Assembly (NCBI GenBank): GCA_028819005.1
Contig: JAPPMP010000039.1
Coordinates: forward strand, 21,173 to 63,041
Length of the DNA stretch: 41,869 nucleotides
Reading direction: 5' to 3'
From: Acidimicrobiaceae bacterium
GTDB lineage: Bacteria > Actinomycetota > Acidimicrobiia > Acidimicrobiales > Aldehydirespiratoraceae
The position numbers were made by a program, and so were the translations under genes. Of this stretch, positions 1 through 8,415 are shown piece by piece (positions within the stretch are counted from its first letter, which is position 1; each line of letters begins with the position of its first letter). Under the pieces are notes generated by a model, which saw only the letters and a list, made by a program, of their open reading frames with translations, was not told the DNA's origin and did no database searches.

Positions 1-288
1 TCTCCGAGAGTTCTCTGCGAGCGAGGCTCGGCCCTGCGTGTGGGGCGGGTTCGCCGGGGTGCGTCTCCGAGAGTTCTCTGCGAGCGAGGCTCGGCCCTGC
101 GTGTGGGGCGGGTTCGCCGGGGTGCGTCTCCGAGAGTTCTCTGCGAGCGAGGCTCGGCCCTGCGTGTGGGGCGGGTTCGCCGGGGTGCGTCTCCGAGAGT
201 TCTCTGCGAGCGAGGCTCGGCCCTGCGTGTGGGGCGGGTTCGCCTAGCTGCGTCTCCGAGAGTTCTCTGCAAGCGAGGCTCGGCCCGT
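1..288. repeat. 63-bp tandem repeat array
   Basis: Near-identical units start at 1, 64, 127, 190 and 253, so the period is exactly 63 bp; the array runs off the left edge of the window. The first four units are essentially identical and the fifth diverges after about 35 bp. A further isolated piece of the same motif lies at about 320-348. Each unit holds short inverted repeats: CCGAG pairs with CTCGG across the first half, and CGAGC/GCTCG flank a 3-base loop. Because 63 is divisible by three, all frames stay open and give 21-residue repeated peptides. I see no sign that these are translated. It is best read as an intergenic minisatellite upstream of ispE. Confidence 0.9.
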
Positions 289-361
289 CTGAGGGCGGTG
301 GGCAGCGCCAGAAGGGAGGACAGTTCTCCGCAAGCGAGGCTCGGCCTCCTACTCTGTTCGT

Positions 362-1084
362 GTGGATGCGATTCTTGCGCCGGCGAAACTGACGGTGTCG
401 TTGCGCATCACGGGAGTTCGCGATGACGGGTATCACCTGATCGACGCGGAAATGGTCAGTCTCAACCTCTATGACACGGTCGAGCTGGGCGAAGGCGACT
501 CCCTTGAGATCGTCGGCCCCGATCGTGCGCAATTGCTGGGCGGCGAACAAGACAACCTGGTACGACGGGCGCTTGAATTGTGCGGTCGTGCCGCCAAGGT
601 TCGCCTCGACAAGCAGATCCCCGCGGGAGCCGGTCTCGGCGGTGGTTCTGCAGACGCGGCTGCGGTGTTGCGATGGGCCGGCCACACGGACCTGGAAAGC
701 GCCGCGGGAATCGGTGCGGACGTGGCGTTCTGTCTTCACGGCGGCCGTGCCCGAGTCACCGGCATGGGTGAAATTGTCGAGCCTCTGCCGTTCGTCGAAC
801 GGTCGGTGACGCTGCTGATCCCACCGCTGCGCTGTTCCACCGCTGAGGTCTACGCAGCGTGGGACCGCCTCGGTGGGCCGGTCGGCGACAACGGCAACGA
901 CCTCGAACCGGCGGCGCTCGCGGTCGCGCCGGAATTGGCGCGGTGGCGAGACAAGCTCGGTGAAATCTCGGGCCGACGCCCGCGGCTGGCCGGGAGCGGA
1001 AGCTCCTGGTGGGTGGACGGCGAGCACCCCGGCGAAGGCCTGCTTGTTGCACGGACCGTCCCCGCTGGGTTTCATTCCGGTTAG
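362..1084 (+). CDS. ispE: 4-diphosphocytidyl-2-C-methyl-D-erythritol kinase (IspE)
   Basis: A cytosolic GHMP-family kinase that phosphorylates the 2-hydroxyl of CDP-methylerythritol with ATP in the MEP pathway to isopentenyl diphosphate. The N-terminus APAKLTVSLRITG is the typical substrate-binding strand, followed by DGYHLIDA. The glycine-rich ATP loop PAGAGLGGGSADAA lies near residues 81-95, and a C-terminal LAGSGSSWW segment matches the third GHMP motif. At 240 residues it is shorter than the usual 280-300, with the shortening spread through the middle. The start is GTG at 362, with no strong ribosome binding site. In related genomes rsmA lies just upstream; here that position is taken by the 63-bp tandem array. 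Confidence 0.92.
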   Translation: MDAILAPAKLTVSLRITGVRDDGYHLIDAEMVSLNLYDTVELGEGDSLEIVGPDRAQLLGGEQDNLVRRALELCGRAAKVRLDKQIPAGAGLGGGSADAAAVLRWAGHTDLESAAGIGADVAFCLHGGRARVTGMGEIVEPLPFVERSVTLLIPPLRCSTAEVYAAWDRLGGPVGDNGNDLEPAALAVAPELARWRDKLGEISGRRPRLAGSGSSWWVDGEHPGEGLLVARTVPAGFHSG

Positions 1085-1089
1085 CGAGC

Positions 1090-1131
1090 ACAGAAACGCA
1101 CAACCAGTACACAGAAACGCACAACCAGTAC
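1090..1131. repeat. 21-bp perfect tandem duplication
   Basis: Two identical 21-bp units (1090-1110 and 1111-1131, beginning ACAGAAACGCACAACC) lie directly after the ispE stop and before the convergent bS22 gene. No hairpin with a T-run is evident, so I do not call a terminator. Confidence 0.85.
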
Positions 1132-1156
1132 ACGGGGTTGTGCCGTGGGGGAGGGT

Positions 1157-1249
1157 TTACTTGCGGCGCTGGTGGCGCGTCCGTCGCATCATCTTCTTGT
1201 GTTTCTTCTTGCGCATTCGCTTGCGACGTTTCTTGATGAGTGAACCCAC
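1157..1249 (-). CDS. small ribosomal subunit mini-protein bS22
   Basis: A 30-codon gene on the minus strand, GTG start at 1249, TAA stop at 1157-1159. The product begins MGSLIKKRRKRMRKKKHKK and ends in RRTRHQRRK, so nearly every residue is Lys, Arg or His. This matches, from memory, the actinobacterial 30S protein bS22 of mycobacteria (about 33 residues, starting MGSVIKKRRKRM) and the related AURKAIP1/COX24 domain. In solved mycobacterial ribosomes such a peptide is buried in 16S rRNA of the small subunit. The gene is divergent from tRNA-Gln/prs and convergent with ispE. The Shine-Dalgarno is weak. Its size is below most gene-finder limits and it is easily missed. Confidence 0.88.
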   Translation of the reverse strand: MGSLIKKRRKRMRKKKHKKMMRRTRHQRRK

Positions 1250-1352
1250 GACCGCCGACGCTACCGGAGTCCTCGGGAAAACCGCGCGCGGCGGAAATTG
1301 TATGGTGCGGAGCGTCGCGCGAACGGTACCGTAAGGCCGTCGCCCAACGCGA

Positions 1353-1425
1353 TGGCCCGTAGTTCAACTGGCAGAACGTCGGACTTTGGCTCCGGATGTT
1401 GCAGGTTCGAGTCCTGCCGGGCCAG
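1353..1425 (+). tRNA. tRNA-Gln (anticodon TTG)
   Basis: Full cloverleaf by eye: acceptor TGGCCCG (1353-1359) pairs with CGGGCCA (1418-1424); D-stem GTTC/GAAC; anticodon stem TCGGA/TCCGG with loop CTTTGGC, giving anticodon TTG; T-stem GCAGG/CCTGC with loop TTCGAGT; discriminator G at 1425. The 3' CCA is not encoded. It lies 75 bp upstream of prs; a tRNA-Gln near prs is also found in other actinobacteria. Confidence 0.95.
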
Positions 1426-1500
1426 CCGGCATCCAAGGATGGGACCGCCTGCCAACCTCTACACTGCCGATACGGGGCCCGAACTATCGACTGGAACCGA

Positions 1501-2481
1501 ATGCAACTGGTCAACAAGAAGAAACTGCACATCGTGGCGGGGCGGGCGACACAGTCGCTGGCCACCGACATCTGCAAGGAGCTGGGCGTGGCGCTCGGCA
1601 CACCGAACATCTCCGAGTTCGCCAACGGCGAGATCCACGTCAAGTACTTCGAGTCGATCCGCGGTGCTGATGTTTTCATCGTCCAGACCCACACCCCGTG
1701 GGACGGTCGCTCGATCAACGATGCGATCACCGAACAGCTCATCATGGTCGACGCGGCCAAGCGTGCGTCTGCCAAGCGCATCACGGCGGTCATTCCGTTC
1801 TACGGCTACAGCCGCCAGGACCGGAAGGCCTCGGGCCGTGAGCCCATAACCGCCCGCCTGCTGTCCGATCTCTTCAGTGCGGCCGGTGCTGACCGGTTGG
1901 TGTCGGTCGATCTTCACTCGGGTCAGATCCAGGGGTTTTTCGACGGCCCGGTCGACCATCTGACTGCCATGCCGGTCCTCGTCGACTATCTCTCCAACAT
2001 TGAAGGAGACCTGGTTGTGGTGTCTCCCGACGCGGGCCGGATGAAGGTCGCAGAACGCTACACGAACCTGTTGGGAGCCGACCTCGCCTACGTCCACAAG
2101 CGCCGCTCCACCGTTGAGGCCAACACGGTCGAGGCCAAGGAGATCATCGGCGAGGTCGAGGGCCGGGTCTGCGTGCTCATCGATGACATGATCGATACTG
2201 GCGGCACCATCTGTGCAGCCGCGGACTTGCTGGCAGTCAACGGTGCAGAGATGGTCATCGCGGCCGCAACTCACGGCGTCTTCTCAGAGCCGGCGATCGA
2301 TCGCCTGAAGAACGCGGCGATCGAGACGGTGTTGATTACCGACACGCTCCCGCTGGAGTCCGACAAGCAGATAGACAAGATAGAGATCCTGTCGGTGGCT
2401 CCGGTAATCGCGAGAGCCATCGCCGCGGTCTTCGCGGACACTTCTGTCAGCGAGATTTTCGCGGGCAATCATCTCGCCTGA
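1501..2481 (+). CDS. prs: ribose-phosphate pyrophosphokinase
   Basis: Cytosolic PRPP synthase transferring diphosphate from ATP to ribose 5-phosphate. PRPP feeds purine, pyrimidine, His, Trp and NAD synthesis and, in actinobacteria, decaprenyl-phosphoryl-arabinose. The product is 326 residues from ATG 1501, the usual class I length, with a short GGAA stretch just upstream. Family motifs are clear: NISEFANGEIHVKYFES near the N-terminus, the ATP-binding FYGYSRQDRK, SVDLHSGQIQGFF, and the PRPP-binding loop DDMIDTGGTI. A longer reading starting at 1396 would run through the tRNA and is not credible. glmU, often next to prs in actinobacteria, is absent here. Confidence 0.96.
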   Translation: MQLVNKKKLHIVAGRATQSLATDICKELGVALGTPNISEFANGEIHVKYFESIRGADVFIVQTHTPWDGRSINDAITEQLIMVDAAKRASAKRITAVIPFYGYSRQDRKASGREPITARLLSDLFSAAGADRLVSVDLHSGQIQGFFDGPVDHLTAMPVLVDYLSNIEGDLVVVSPDAGRMKVAERYTNLLGADLAYVHKRRSTVEANTVEAKEIIGEVEGRVCVLIDDMIDTGGTICAAADLLAVNGAEMVIAAATHGVFSEPAIDRLKNAAIETVLITDTLPLESDKQIDKIEILSVAPVIARAIAAVFADTSVSEIFAGNHLA

Positions 2482-2630
2482 TCAGTCGGCGGCGACTGCG
2501 CGATTGTGATGATTATGCCCTTACGGGCTTGGGGATCACGACGCGTCCCGGTAGCCTGATCCGCCGGTTCGCTTCGAACCTCCAGCTATTGTTCTCTATT
2601 TGATTCTGCCACTTCAGGAGTCCAAGTCCC

Positions 2631-3287
2631 ATGTCTGACCAGTTGCTGCTGAACGCCACGCTCGGCCGTGCAGCAGGCACCCGCGCGTCGCGTCGCCTAC
2701 GCCGCGAAGGACGAATCCCGGCCGTTGTCTACGGACTCGACAACGAACCCGTCTCGGTGAGCGTTGCGTGGCCTGATCTGCGCGTCGCCCTCAATACCGA
2801 CGCCGGAATCAACGCTCTGATAACCCTCGACGTAGAGGGAGAGCAGCAACTCTCGATCGTCAAGGATCTCCAGCGTCACCCAGTGCGGCGCGACGTGATC
2901 CATGTCGACTTCCTGCGGGTCACCACCGACCAGGAAATCGAAGTCGACGTCCCGTTGGTGCTCGTCGGAGAGGCAGTCGAGGTGACCCGGGCCAACGGTA
3001 TGGTCGACCAGACGCTCTACACGCTCACTGTCTCGGCCAAACCCGCCGATGTGCCCGATGAAATCGAAGTCGACGTCAGTGCGCTCACCCTCGGTGATTC
3101 GATCAAGGTCGGCGAAGTCGTCCTCCCGCCCGGTGTTGTCACTGCCACCGATCCCGACGACTCAGTCGCAACCTCGCTGGTCACCCGCTCGACGCGTGAG
3201 GCGATGGCAGCAGCAGAAGCCAGCGCTGAAGCCGCAATCGCCGATGAAGACGACGACGAGACCGCTGTCGACGCCGCCGACTCATAG
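2631..3287 (+). CDS. rplY: 50S ribosomal protein L25/general stress protein Ctc
   Basis: 5S rRNA-binding ribosomal protein of the long Ctc/TL5 type. The N-terminal L25 domain (about residues 5-95) carries RRLRREGRIPAVVYG and the LQRHPVRRDVIHVDFLRV strand; the C-terminal beta domain follows (about 98-185). A very acidic tail (residues about 190-218, rich in Ala, Glu and Asp) ends the protein, as in many actinobacterial members. The start at ATG 2631 is supported by AGGAG at 2616-2620. It lies about 150 bp after prs and just before pth, a classical pairing. Confidence 0.95.
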   Translation: MSDQLLLNATLGRAAGTRASRRLRREGRIPAVVYGLDNEPVSVSVAWPDLRVALNTDAGINALITLDVEGEQQLSIVKDLQRHPVRRDVIHVDFLRVTTDQEIEVDVPLVLVGEAVEVTRANGMVDQTLYTLTVSAKPADVPDEIEVDVSALTLGDSIKVGEVVLPPGVVTATDPDDSVATSLVTRSTREAMAAAEASAEAAIADEDDDETAVDAADS

Positions 3288-3305
3288 CATCGCGGCGGCC
3301 GGGTG

Positions 3306-3932
3306 ATGGTTCGCCTGTCTTCATCCAAGCGTTCCAAAAAACGCCGCGGCGCATCAGCCGATCTGCTCGTTGTCGGACTCGGCAATCCAACAGACGAGTA
3401 CGCACAGACGCGCCACAACGCGGGCGTCTGGGTGATCAACGAACTTGTTGAGCGCCACGGCGGCCGACTCGGCGCCGGACGCAGAGACAGAGCAGAAGCA
3501 GCGGAACTGCGAGTCGGCGACAGGTGTTTGGCGGTCGGGGTCCCGAAGACTTTCATGAACAATTCAGGCTCGGCTGTCGCGCCTCTGGTGAGACGTTACG
3601 GAATCGACGATCTGAGCAACCTGGTGGTCGTCCATGACGAGATCGACCTCCCGGTGGGGCGGATGAAGGTCAAGCTCGGCGGCGGCCTGGCCGGACACAA
3701 CGGCTTGAAGTCGATTCGCTCCCACCTGCACTCCGTTGAGTTCACCCGCATTCGGATCGGCGTCGGCAAACCGATGCCGGGCACCATGAAGGGCCGTGAC
3801 TACGTGCTGAAACGCCCCAAACGCAGCGAGCGCCCCGAACTCGAACGAGTGGTGGGCTGCGCCGCGGACGCGGTCGAGTTCCTGCTCGACAACGACCTTG
3901 ACGCCGCGATGAACTTGTTCAACCGAAGCTGA
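3306..3932 (+). CDS. pth: peptidyl-tRNA hydrolase
   Basis: Cleaves the ester bond of peptidyl-tRNA released by stalled ribosomes, recycling tRNA. The Pth signature starts near residue 20: LLVVGLGNP, then the catalytic His in TRHNAG. Other conserved motifs are MNNSGSAV and HDEIDLPVGRMKVKLGGG followed by GHNGLKSI. The basic N-terminal extension (MVRLSSSKRSKKRRG) is unusual but in frame. GTG 3303 directly precedes ATG 3306, so either may be used. It lies 18 bp after rplY, consistent with a shared transcript. Confidence 0.95.
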   Translation: MVRLSSSKRSKKRRGASADLLVVGLGNPTDEYAQTRHNAGVWVINELVERHGGRLGAGRRDRAEAAELRVGDRCLAVGVPKTFMNNSGSAVAPLVRRYGIDDLSNLVVVHDEIDLPVGRMKVKLGGGLAGHNGLKSIRSHLHSVEFTRIRIGVGKPMPGTMKGRDYVLKRPKRSERPELERVVGCAADAVEFLLDNDLDAAMNLFNRS

Positions 3933-3940
3933 TCGCCCGC

Positions 3941-6900
3941 ATGCTGAACGCGGTCGGGAACCTTGGCCAACTGAGATCTCTGCTCGCCTCTGAGCCGTCC
4001 TTCGACTCGGCGATCACGGGACGGGACGCGGTGCTCGTCGTCACCGAGGCAGCTCGGGCACTGACTGTGGCGGGGTTGGCCGAAGCGGTCGAACGTCGCC
4101 CGATCCTCGTCGCCACGGCCACCCACGGTGAAGCGGCGCGACTGGCCCACGACGCGGCGGCGGTTCTCGGTGAGGATGAGGTAGCGCTCTTCTCTGCTTG
4201 GGGAACACTGCCGTTCGAACGCGTGAGTCCCGCGATCGAAACGATGGGCCGGCGACTGCGACTGCTGTCCCGAATGAGCGACCCGGCGACGGCGCCCTCG
4301 GTCATCGTGGCTTCTGTGCGCGCGTTGGTGCAGCGACTCGATCCGCAAGCCGCTGCGGACCCGATCATCTGCGGCGTCGGAGACGTGGTCGATTCGATGG
4401 ATCTGATCCAGCAACTGGCCGAGTTCGGTTATCGGCGAGAACCCCAGGTTGAACATCGCGGGGAATTCGCGGTGAGAGGTTCGATCGTCGATGTGTTTCC
4501 GAGTACTGCCGACCGACCCGTGAGAATCGACCTGTGGGGTGATGAGGTCGAGCGAATCACCGAGTTCTCCGTAGCGGACCAGCGTTCCACGATCCCCGTG
4601 TCAGAGATCGAGATGCACCCGTGCCGTGAGCTTCGGCCCAGCCGTCAGGCACAGCAGCGAGCACGGCGCCTGCTCGCTGAGGAGCCGTGGGGTCGCGAGC
4701 AGTGGGATCGAGTCGTCGACGGGGAGCTGTTCGACGGGATGGAGTCTTGGCTGCCGTGGCTCGTGAACGACGATGTGGTCCTGCCGGATCTTCTTTCAGA
4801 GGACGCGTGGGTGATCTTGGTCGAACCGCGCCGGATTCGGGACAGGGCGGCCGATATCGAGGCAGAAGAGGCAGATCTGGCGGTTTCGTTGTCGAGGACC
4901 TGGGACGTCGACGCCGACGACCTGCACAGGCTGCACGTTCCGTACGACCGTCTGTTGGCGCGCACGAACGTTCCGATATTGACTGTGCTGGGCGTGGCGG
5001 ACCGCCCGGGCATTGCGACTGTGGCGGCGTCGGCCTGGGCCCCAGTTGTCGGCGACGTCGAACCTGCAGTCTCGCGAGTCCGGCAGTTGCTCAACGACCA
5101 ATATTGCGTCGTGGTCGCGGCTGACAGTCCCGCGAGCGCTGAACGCCTGGCTGCGCTGCTGTCCGAGCACGGAGTCGAGGCCATGCCCGCGGGCGCCCGC
5201 ACGGAGGGCCTGTCTCAAGACGGCCTGTCTCAAGACGGCCTGTCCCCGAGTGAGCTGTCTTTGGAGGCTCCGACTCCGGGGGCGCATCTGGTGGCTGTCC
5301 CGCTCGAGAGGGGAGCGGTCCTGCACGAGATCAAGTTGGCGGTGCTCTCCGAGAGCGACTTGACAGGGCGTCGTCGAACCCATCGCCAGGCACGGACCCG
5401 CGCAAGAGACGCCCAGAGGTTCTTCGATGATCTTCGAGAGGGGTCCTATGTGGTGCATGCCCATCACGGCGTCGCCCGCTTCGGTGGGATGGTCACCCGA
5501 TCAATGAACGGCAGCGACCGCGACTATCTGCTGCTCGAGTACCGCGGCACGGACCGGTTGTACGTGCCGTCTGACCAGATCGATGCGATCCGGATCTACA
5601 GCGGCGGTGAAACTCCGAAACTGTCGAGGATGGGAGGCGCGGATTGGCGAGCGAGCAAGGCCAAGGTTCGTTCAGCGGTCTCAGAGATCGCCCAGGAACT
5701 GGTGGTCCTGTACCAGACCCGGGTGACCGCGCCAGGCCACGGATTCGCACCCGACACGCCTTGGCAGCGCGAGTTCGAGAGCGCGTTCAGGTATCAGGAG
5801 ACGCCAGACCAGATGCAGGCCATCATCGACGTCAAAGAAGACATGGAACGCCCTGTTCCGATGGACCGTCTGGTTGTCGGAGACGTAGGTTTCGGCAAGA
5901 CCGAGGTGGCTCTGCGGGCCGTGTTCAAAGCGGTCCTCGACGGTTCACAAGCAGCCGTGCTTGTGCCCACCACGCTGTTGGCCCAACAGCACCACGCCAC
6001 ATTTCGCGAGAGGTTCGCCCCGTATCCGGTGAGAGTCGAGGTTCTGAGCCGTTTTCTGAGCAGCGCCCAAGCCCGCAAGGTTGTCGACGGGGTGAAGAGC
6101 GGCGAGGTCGATGTGGTGATCGGCACTCACCGTCTGCTCTCGGCCGATGTCGAGTTCGAGAAACTGGGCCTTCTGGTGATAGACGAGGAGCAGCGCTTCG
6201 GCGTGCAGCACAAGGAGAGAATCAAGTCTCTGCGCTCCAAAGTCGATGTGTTGACGCTGACCGCCACACCGATCCCGAGAACCATGGAGATGGGACTGGC
6301 GGGGATCCGCGACATGTCCGTGCTGAACACCGCGCCGGCGGACCGTCAGCCGATCTTGACCTATGTGGGGGAGTACTCCGAACGTGCTGTTGCCGAGGCG
6401 ATCCGGCGGGAACTGCTGCGGGAGGGGCAACTGTTCTTCGTCCACAACCGAGTGCGGGACATCGAGCATGTTGCGCGGTCGCTGCGCCGGCTGGTGCCCG
6501 AGGCGCGGATTGCAGTGGCGCACGGACAGATGGATGAGGGCACGCTCGAGCGGGTCGTGATCGACTTCTGGGAGGGCGAATACGACGTGCTGGTGTGTAC
6601 CACCATCATCGAATCGGGCATTGACATGCCCACGGTCAACACGTTGGTGGTGGATAGGGCCGAACTCCTGGGTCTCGGGCAGCTTCACCAGCTTCGGGGT
6701 CGGGTCGGCAGAGCCGGTCAACGGGCTTACGCGTACCTGTTCCACCCCGAAGATCGGGTGCTGAGCGAAGAGGCTTACGAACGACTCAGGACCATCGGCG
6801 AGGCCACCGAGTTGGGATCCGGGTTCCGGATCGCCATGCGAGATCTGGAACTGCGCGGCGCGGGCAACCTCCTGGGAACCGGGCAGTCCGGCCACATCGC

Positions 6901-7474
6901 GGCCGTGGGCTATGACCTGTACTGCCAGATGGTCACCGAAGCGGTGGCGGAGCTGCGAGGTGAGCAACCGTCCGAACCGCTCAGAATCACAATTGACGTC
7001 CCCGGCGACGCTCACCTCCCCGACGACTACGTGCTGAGCCAGACCAGCCGCCTTGAGGCATACCGCCGGCTCGCCTCTGTGGAGACCCGGGAGATGCTCG
7101 ATGACGTGCGCGCGGAGTGGTTGGATCGTTTCGGCCCGATACCCGCCGCGGCCGAGGCTCTGTTGCAGGTGGGCCAGTTGAGGGTCGAATGTGTGCGCAC
7201 CGGCGTGCGGGAGATCATTGTTTCTGAAGGCCCGGGCTTCGGTGGCCCCGACCACATGGCGCGTCTGTCGCCCGTGGAGTTGCCCGACAGCAAGCAGGTG
7301 CGTCTGCAGCGACTCTATTCCTCGAAGGGCATCGGCAACACAGCGGTCTACTCCGAAGCGAACGCGGAGATCCGGCTTCCTCTGCATGTCCGACGCGGCC
7401 CGGTCGTCGAGCAGATTGCGCAGATCATGGTCGACTTGTTGGCTGACGCAAGTCCATCGGTTTCCAGCGGGTAG
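3941..7474 (+). CDS. mfd: transcription-repair coupling factor Mfd
   Basis: SF2 translocase that binds stalled RNA polymerase, removes it from DNA lesions and recruits UvrA. At 1177 residues it has the full-length architecture: UvrB-like N-terminal modules, the RNA polymerase interaction domain (REGSYVVHAHHGVARFGG and onward, about 500-560), Walker A VGDVGFGKTEVA (about 646-657), the DEEQ box at 748-751 and the distal helicase motifs (ESGIDMPTVNTL, QLHQLRGRVGRAGQ), then the C-terminal UvrA-binding-surface domain. A linker near residues 423-437 is built from three 15-bp tandem units (5207-5251) encoding GLSQD, GLSQD and GLSPS. It starts 8 bp after pth. Confidence 0.97.
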   Translation: MLNAVGNLGQLRSLLASEPSFDSAITGRDAVLVVTEAARALTVAGLAEAVERRPILVATATHGEAARLAHDAAAVLGEDEVALFSAWGTLPFERVSPAIETMGRRLRLLSRMSDPATAPSVIVASVRALVQRLDPQAAADPIICGVGDVVDSMDLIQQLAEFGYRREPQVEHRGEFAVRGSIVDVFPSTADRPVRIDLWGDEVERITEFSVADQRSTIPVSEIEMHPCRELRPSRQAQQRARRLLAEEPWGREQWDRVVDGELFDGMESWLPWLVNDDVVLPDLLSEDAWVILVEPRRIRDRAADIEAEEADLAVSLSRTWDVDADDLHRLHVPYDRLLARTNVPILTVLGVADRPGIATVAASAWAPVVGDVEPAVSRVRQLLNDQYCVVVAADSPASAERLAALLSEHGVEAMPAGARTEGLSQDGLSQDGLSPSELSLEAPTPGAHLVAVPLERGAVLHEIKLAVLSESDLTGRRRTHRQARTRARDAQRFFDDLREGSYVVHAHHGVARFGGMVTRSMNGSDRDYLLLEYRGTDRLYVPSDQIDAIRIYSGGETPKLSRMGGADWRASKAKVRSAVSEIAQELVVLYQTRVTAPGHGFAPDTPWQREFESAFRYQETPDQMQAIIDVKEDMERPVPMDRLVVGDVGFGKTEVALRAVFKAVLDGSQAAVLVPTTLLAQQHHATFRERFAPYPVRVEVLSRFLSSAQARKVVDGVKSGEVDVVIGTHRLLSADVEFEKLGLLVIDEEQRFGVQHKERIKSLRSKVDVLTLTATPIPRTMEMGLAGIRDMSVLNTAPADRQPILTYVGEYSERAVAEAIRRELLREGQLFFVHNRVRDIEHVARSLRRLVPEARIAVAHGQMDEGTLERVVIDFWEGEYDVLVCTTIIESGIDMPTVNTLVVDRAELLGLGQLHQLRGRVGRAGQRAYAYLFHPEDRVLSEEAYERLRTIGEATELGSGFRIAMRDLELRGAGNLLGTGQSGHIAAVGYDLYCQMVTEAVAELRGEQPSEPLRITIDVPGDAHLPDDYVLSQTSRLEAYRRLASVETREMLDDVRAEWLDRFGPIPAAAEALLQVGQLRVECVRTGVREIIVSEGPGFGGPDHMARLSPVELPDSKQVRLQRLYSSKGIGNTAVYSEANAEIRLPLHVRRGPVVEQIAQIMVDLLADASPSVSSG

Positions 7475-7486
7475 CCTGCACGACTT

Positions 7487-8407
7487 GTGAACGCGAACCA
7501 TCCCCGTCTCGTTGTCAGCGCCCTGCTCGTGGCGCTGAGCCTGGTCGCGTCGGCTTGTGGATCTGTTGGTGGCACCGCGGTCGCCACGGTCGGCGAAGCG
7601 ACTCTCAGCGAAGAGGATTTTGAGGCGATCCTTGAAGGAACCGGCACCGAGAACACTTCGGTTGTCCCCTCGGAGACGGCTGCGCGCCATGTCGGCGACT
7701 GGATCTTCTTTGAGAGTTGGATCGACCTTGTAGAACAGGGCGGGACCGAGCTCAGCGTTCTGCACCTTGAGTCCGCTCGGGAAGAATATGAGGCGGCTCG
7801 GGCCCTGGATCCGACCGTGCCCGCGGCCGGTACCCGGTACGGCCGGATCCAGCAGCGCTACCGGGCGGTTCCTCATCTGATTGCGGACCATATGATCGCC
7901 GTCGCAGACGTGTCCGCTCTTTGTTCGAGCCACCTGTTGGTTGAGACACAAGCCGAGGCGATCGCAGCTATTGCCCGCCTCGACGCGGGGGAGGACTTCG
8001 CCGCTTTGGCAGCGGAAGTGTCTATAGGTCCCAGCGGGCCGACGGGCGGCGACCTTGGTTGTGTCGCGCCGGCTGTCTTTGTGTCGGAGTTCGTCGATGG
8101 CGCCGCCGCGGTCGGCGGAGCTGGAATCTCGGATCCGGTGCAGAGCCAGTTCGGTTGGCATGTGATCAACGTTCGAAGCTTCGGGCCGCCGGTACGAGGT
8201 CGACGCCAGGAGATGACTTCGGACGAGTTGACCTCGTTCGTGTTCAACAATTACGGAGCCGAATTTCAGCAGCTGCAGACTGAGTTGTTCAACCGTGACA
8301 TAAGCGTGGACCCCCGCTTCGGGGTGTTCGACCCGAACACTGGGGAGGTCGTGTTCGGGTCGCCGGCGACCGGCGCGGTCACCGGTTTCGACAGTTCGCA
8401 AAGCTGA
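7487..8407 (+). CDS. SurA/PrsA-like peptidyl-prolyl isomerase lipoprotein
   Basis: Probable extracytoplasmic foldase anchored as a lipoprotein. The N-terminus has a hydrophobic signal segment (about 8-22) and a lipobox-like VASAC with Cys 24; the -3 residue is Ala, so the box is slightly atypical. A parvulin/PpiC domain occupies about residues 138-238, with SSHLLVETQAEAIA, GEDFAALAAEVSIGPSG, GGDLGCV and the C-terminal FGWHVINV strand. The GTG start at 7487 follows mfd by 12 bp. A lipoprotein gene also sits between mazG and eno in mycobacteria (lpqU), but that one is unrelated in domain; here the foldase precedes mazG. Confidence 0.85.
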   Translation: MNANHPRLVVSALLVALSLVASACGSVGGTAVATVGEATLSEEDFEAILEGTGTENTSVVPSETAARHVGDWIFFESWIDLVEQGGTELSVLHLESAREEYEAARALDPTVPAAGTRYGRIQQRYRAVPHLIADHMIAVADVSALCSSHLLVETQAEAIAAIARLDAGEDFAALAAEVSIGPSGPTGGDLGCVAPAVFVSEFVDGAAAVGGAGISDPVQSQFGWHVINVRSFGPPVRGRRQEMTSDELTSFVFNNYGAEFQQLQTELFNRDISVDPRFGVFDPNTGEVVFGSPATGAVTGFDSSQS

Positions 8408-8415
8408 TTCCGGTC

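Noticed and set aside
38..426. Open readings across the 63-bp array encoding 21-residue repeated peptides
   Set aside because: They exist only because the period is divisible by three; no start signal or homology supports translation.
2520..2540. Short GCCC/GGGC hairpin between prs and rplY as terminator
   Set aside because: Stem of four pairs and no T-run; too weak to call.
5945..8401. Long minus-strand open reading opposite mfd and the foldase gene
   Set aside because: It is a shadow of two well supported plus-strand genes, a common effect of GC-rich codon bias; no recognisable motifs.
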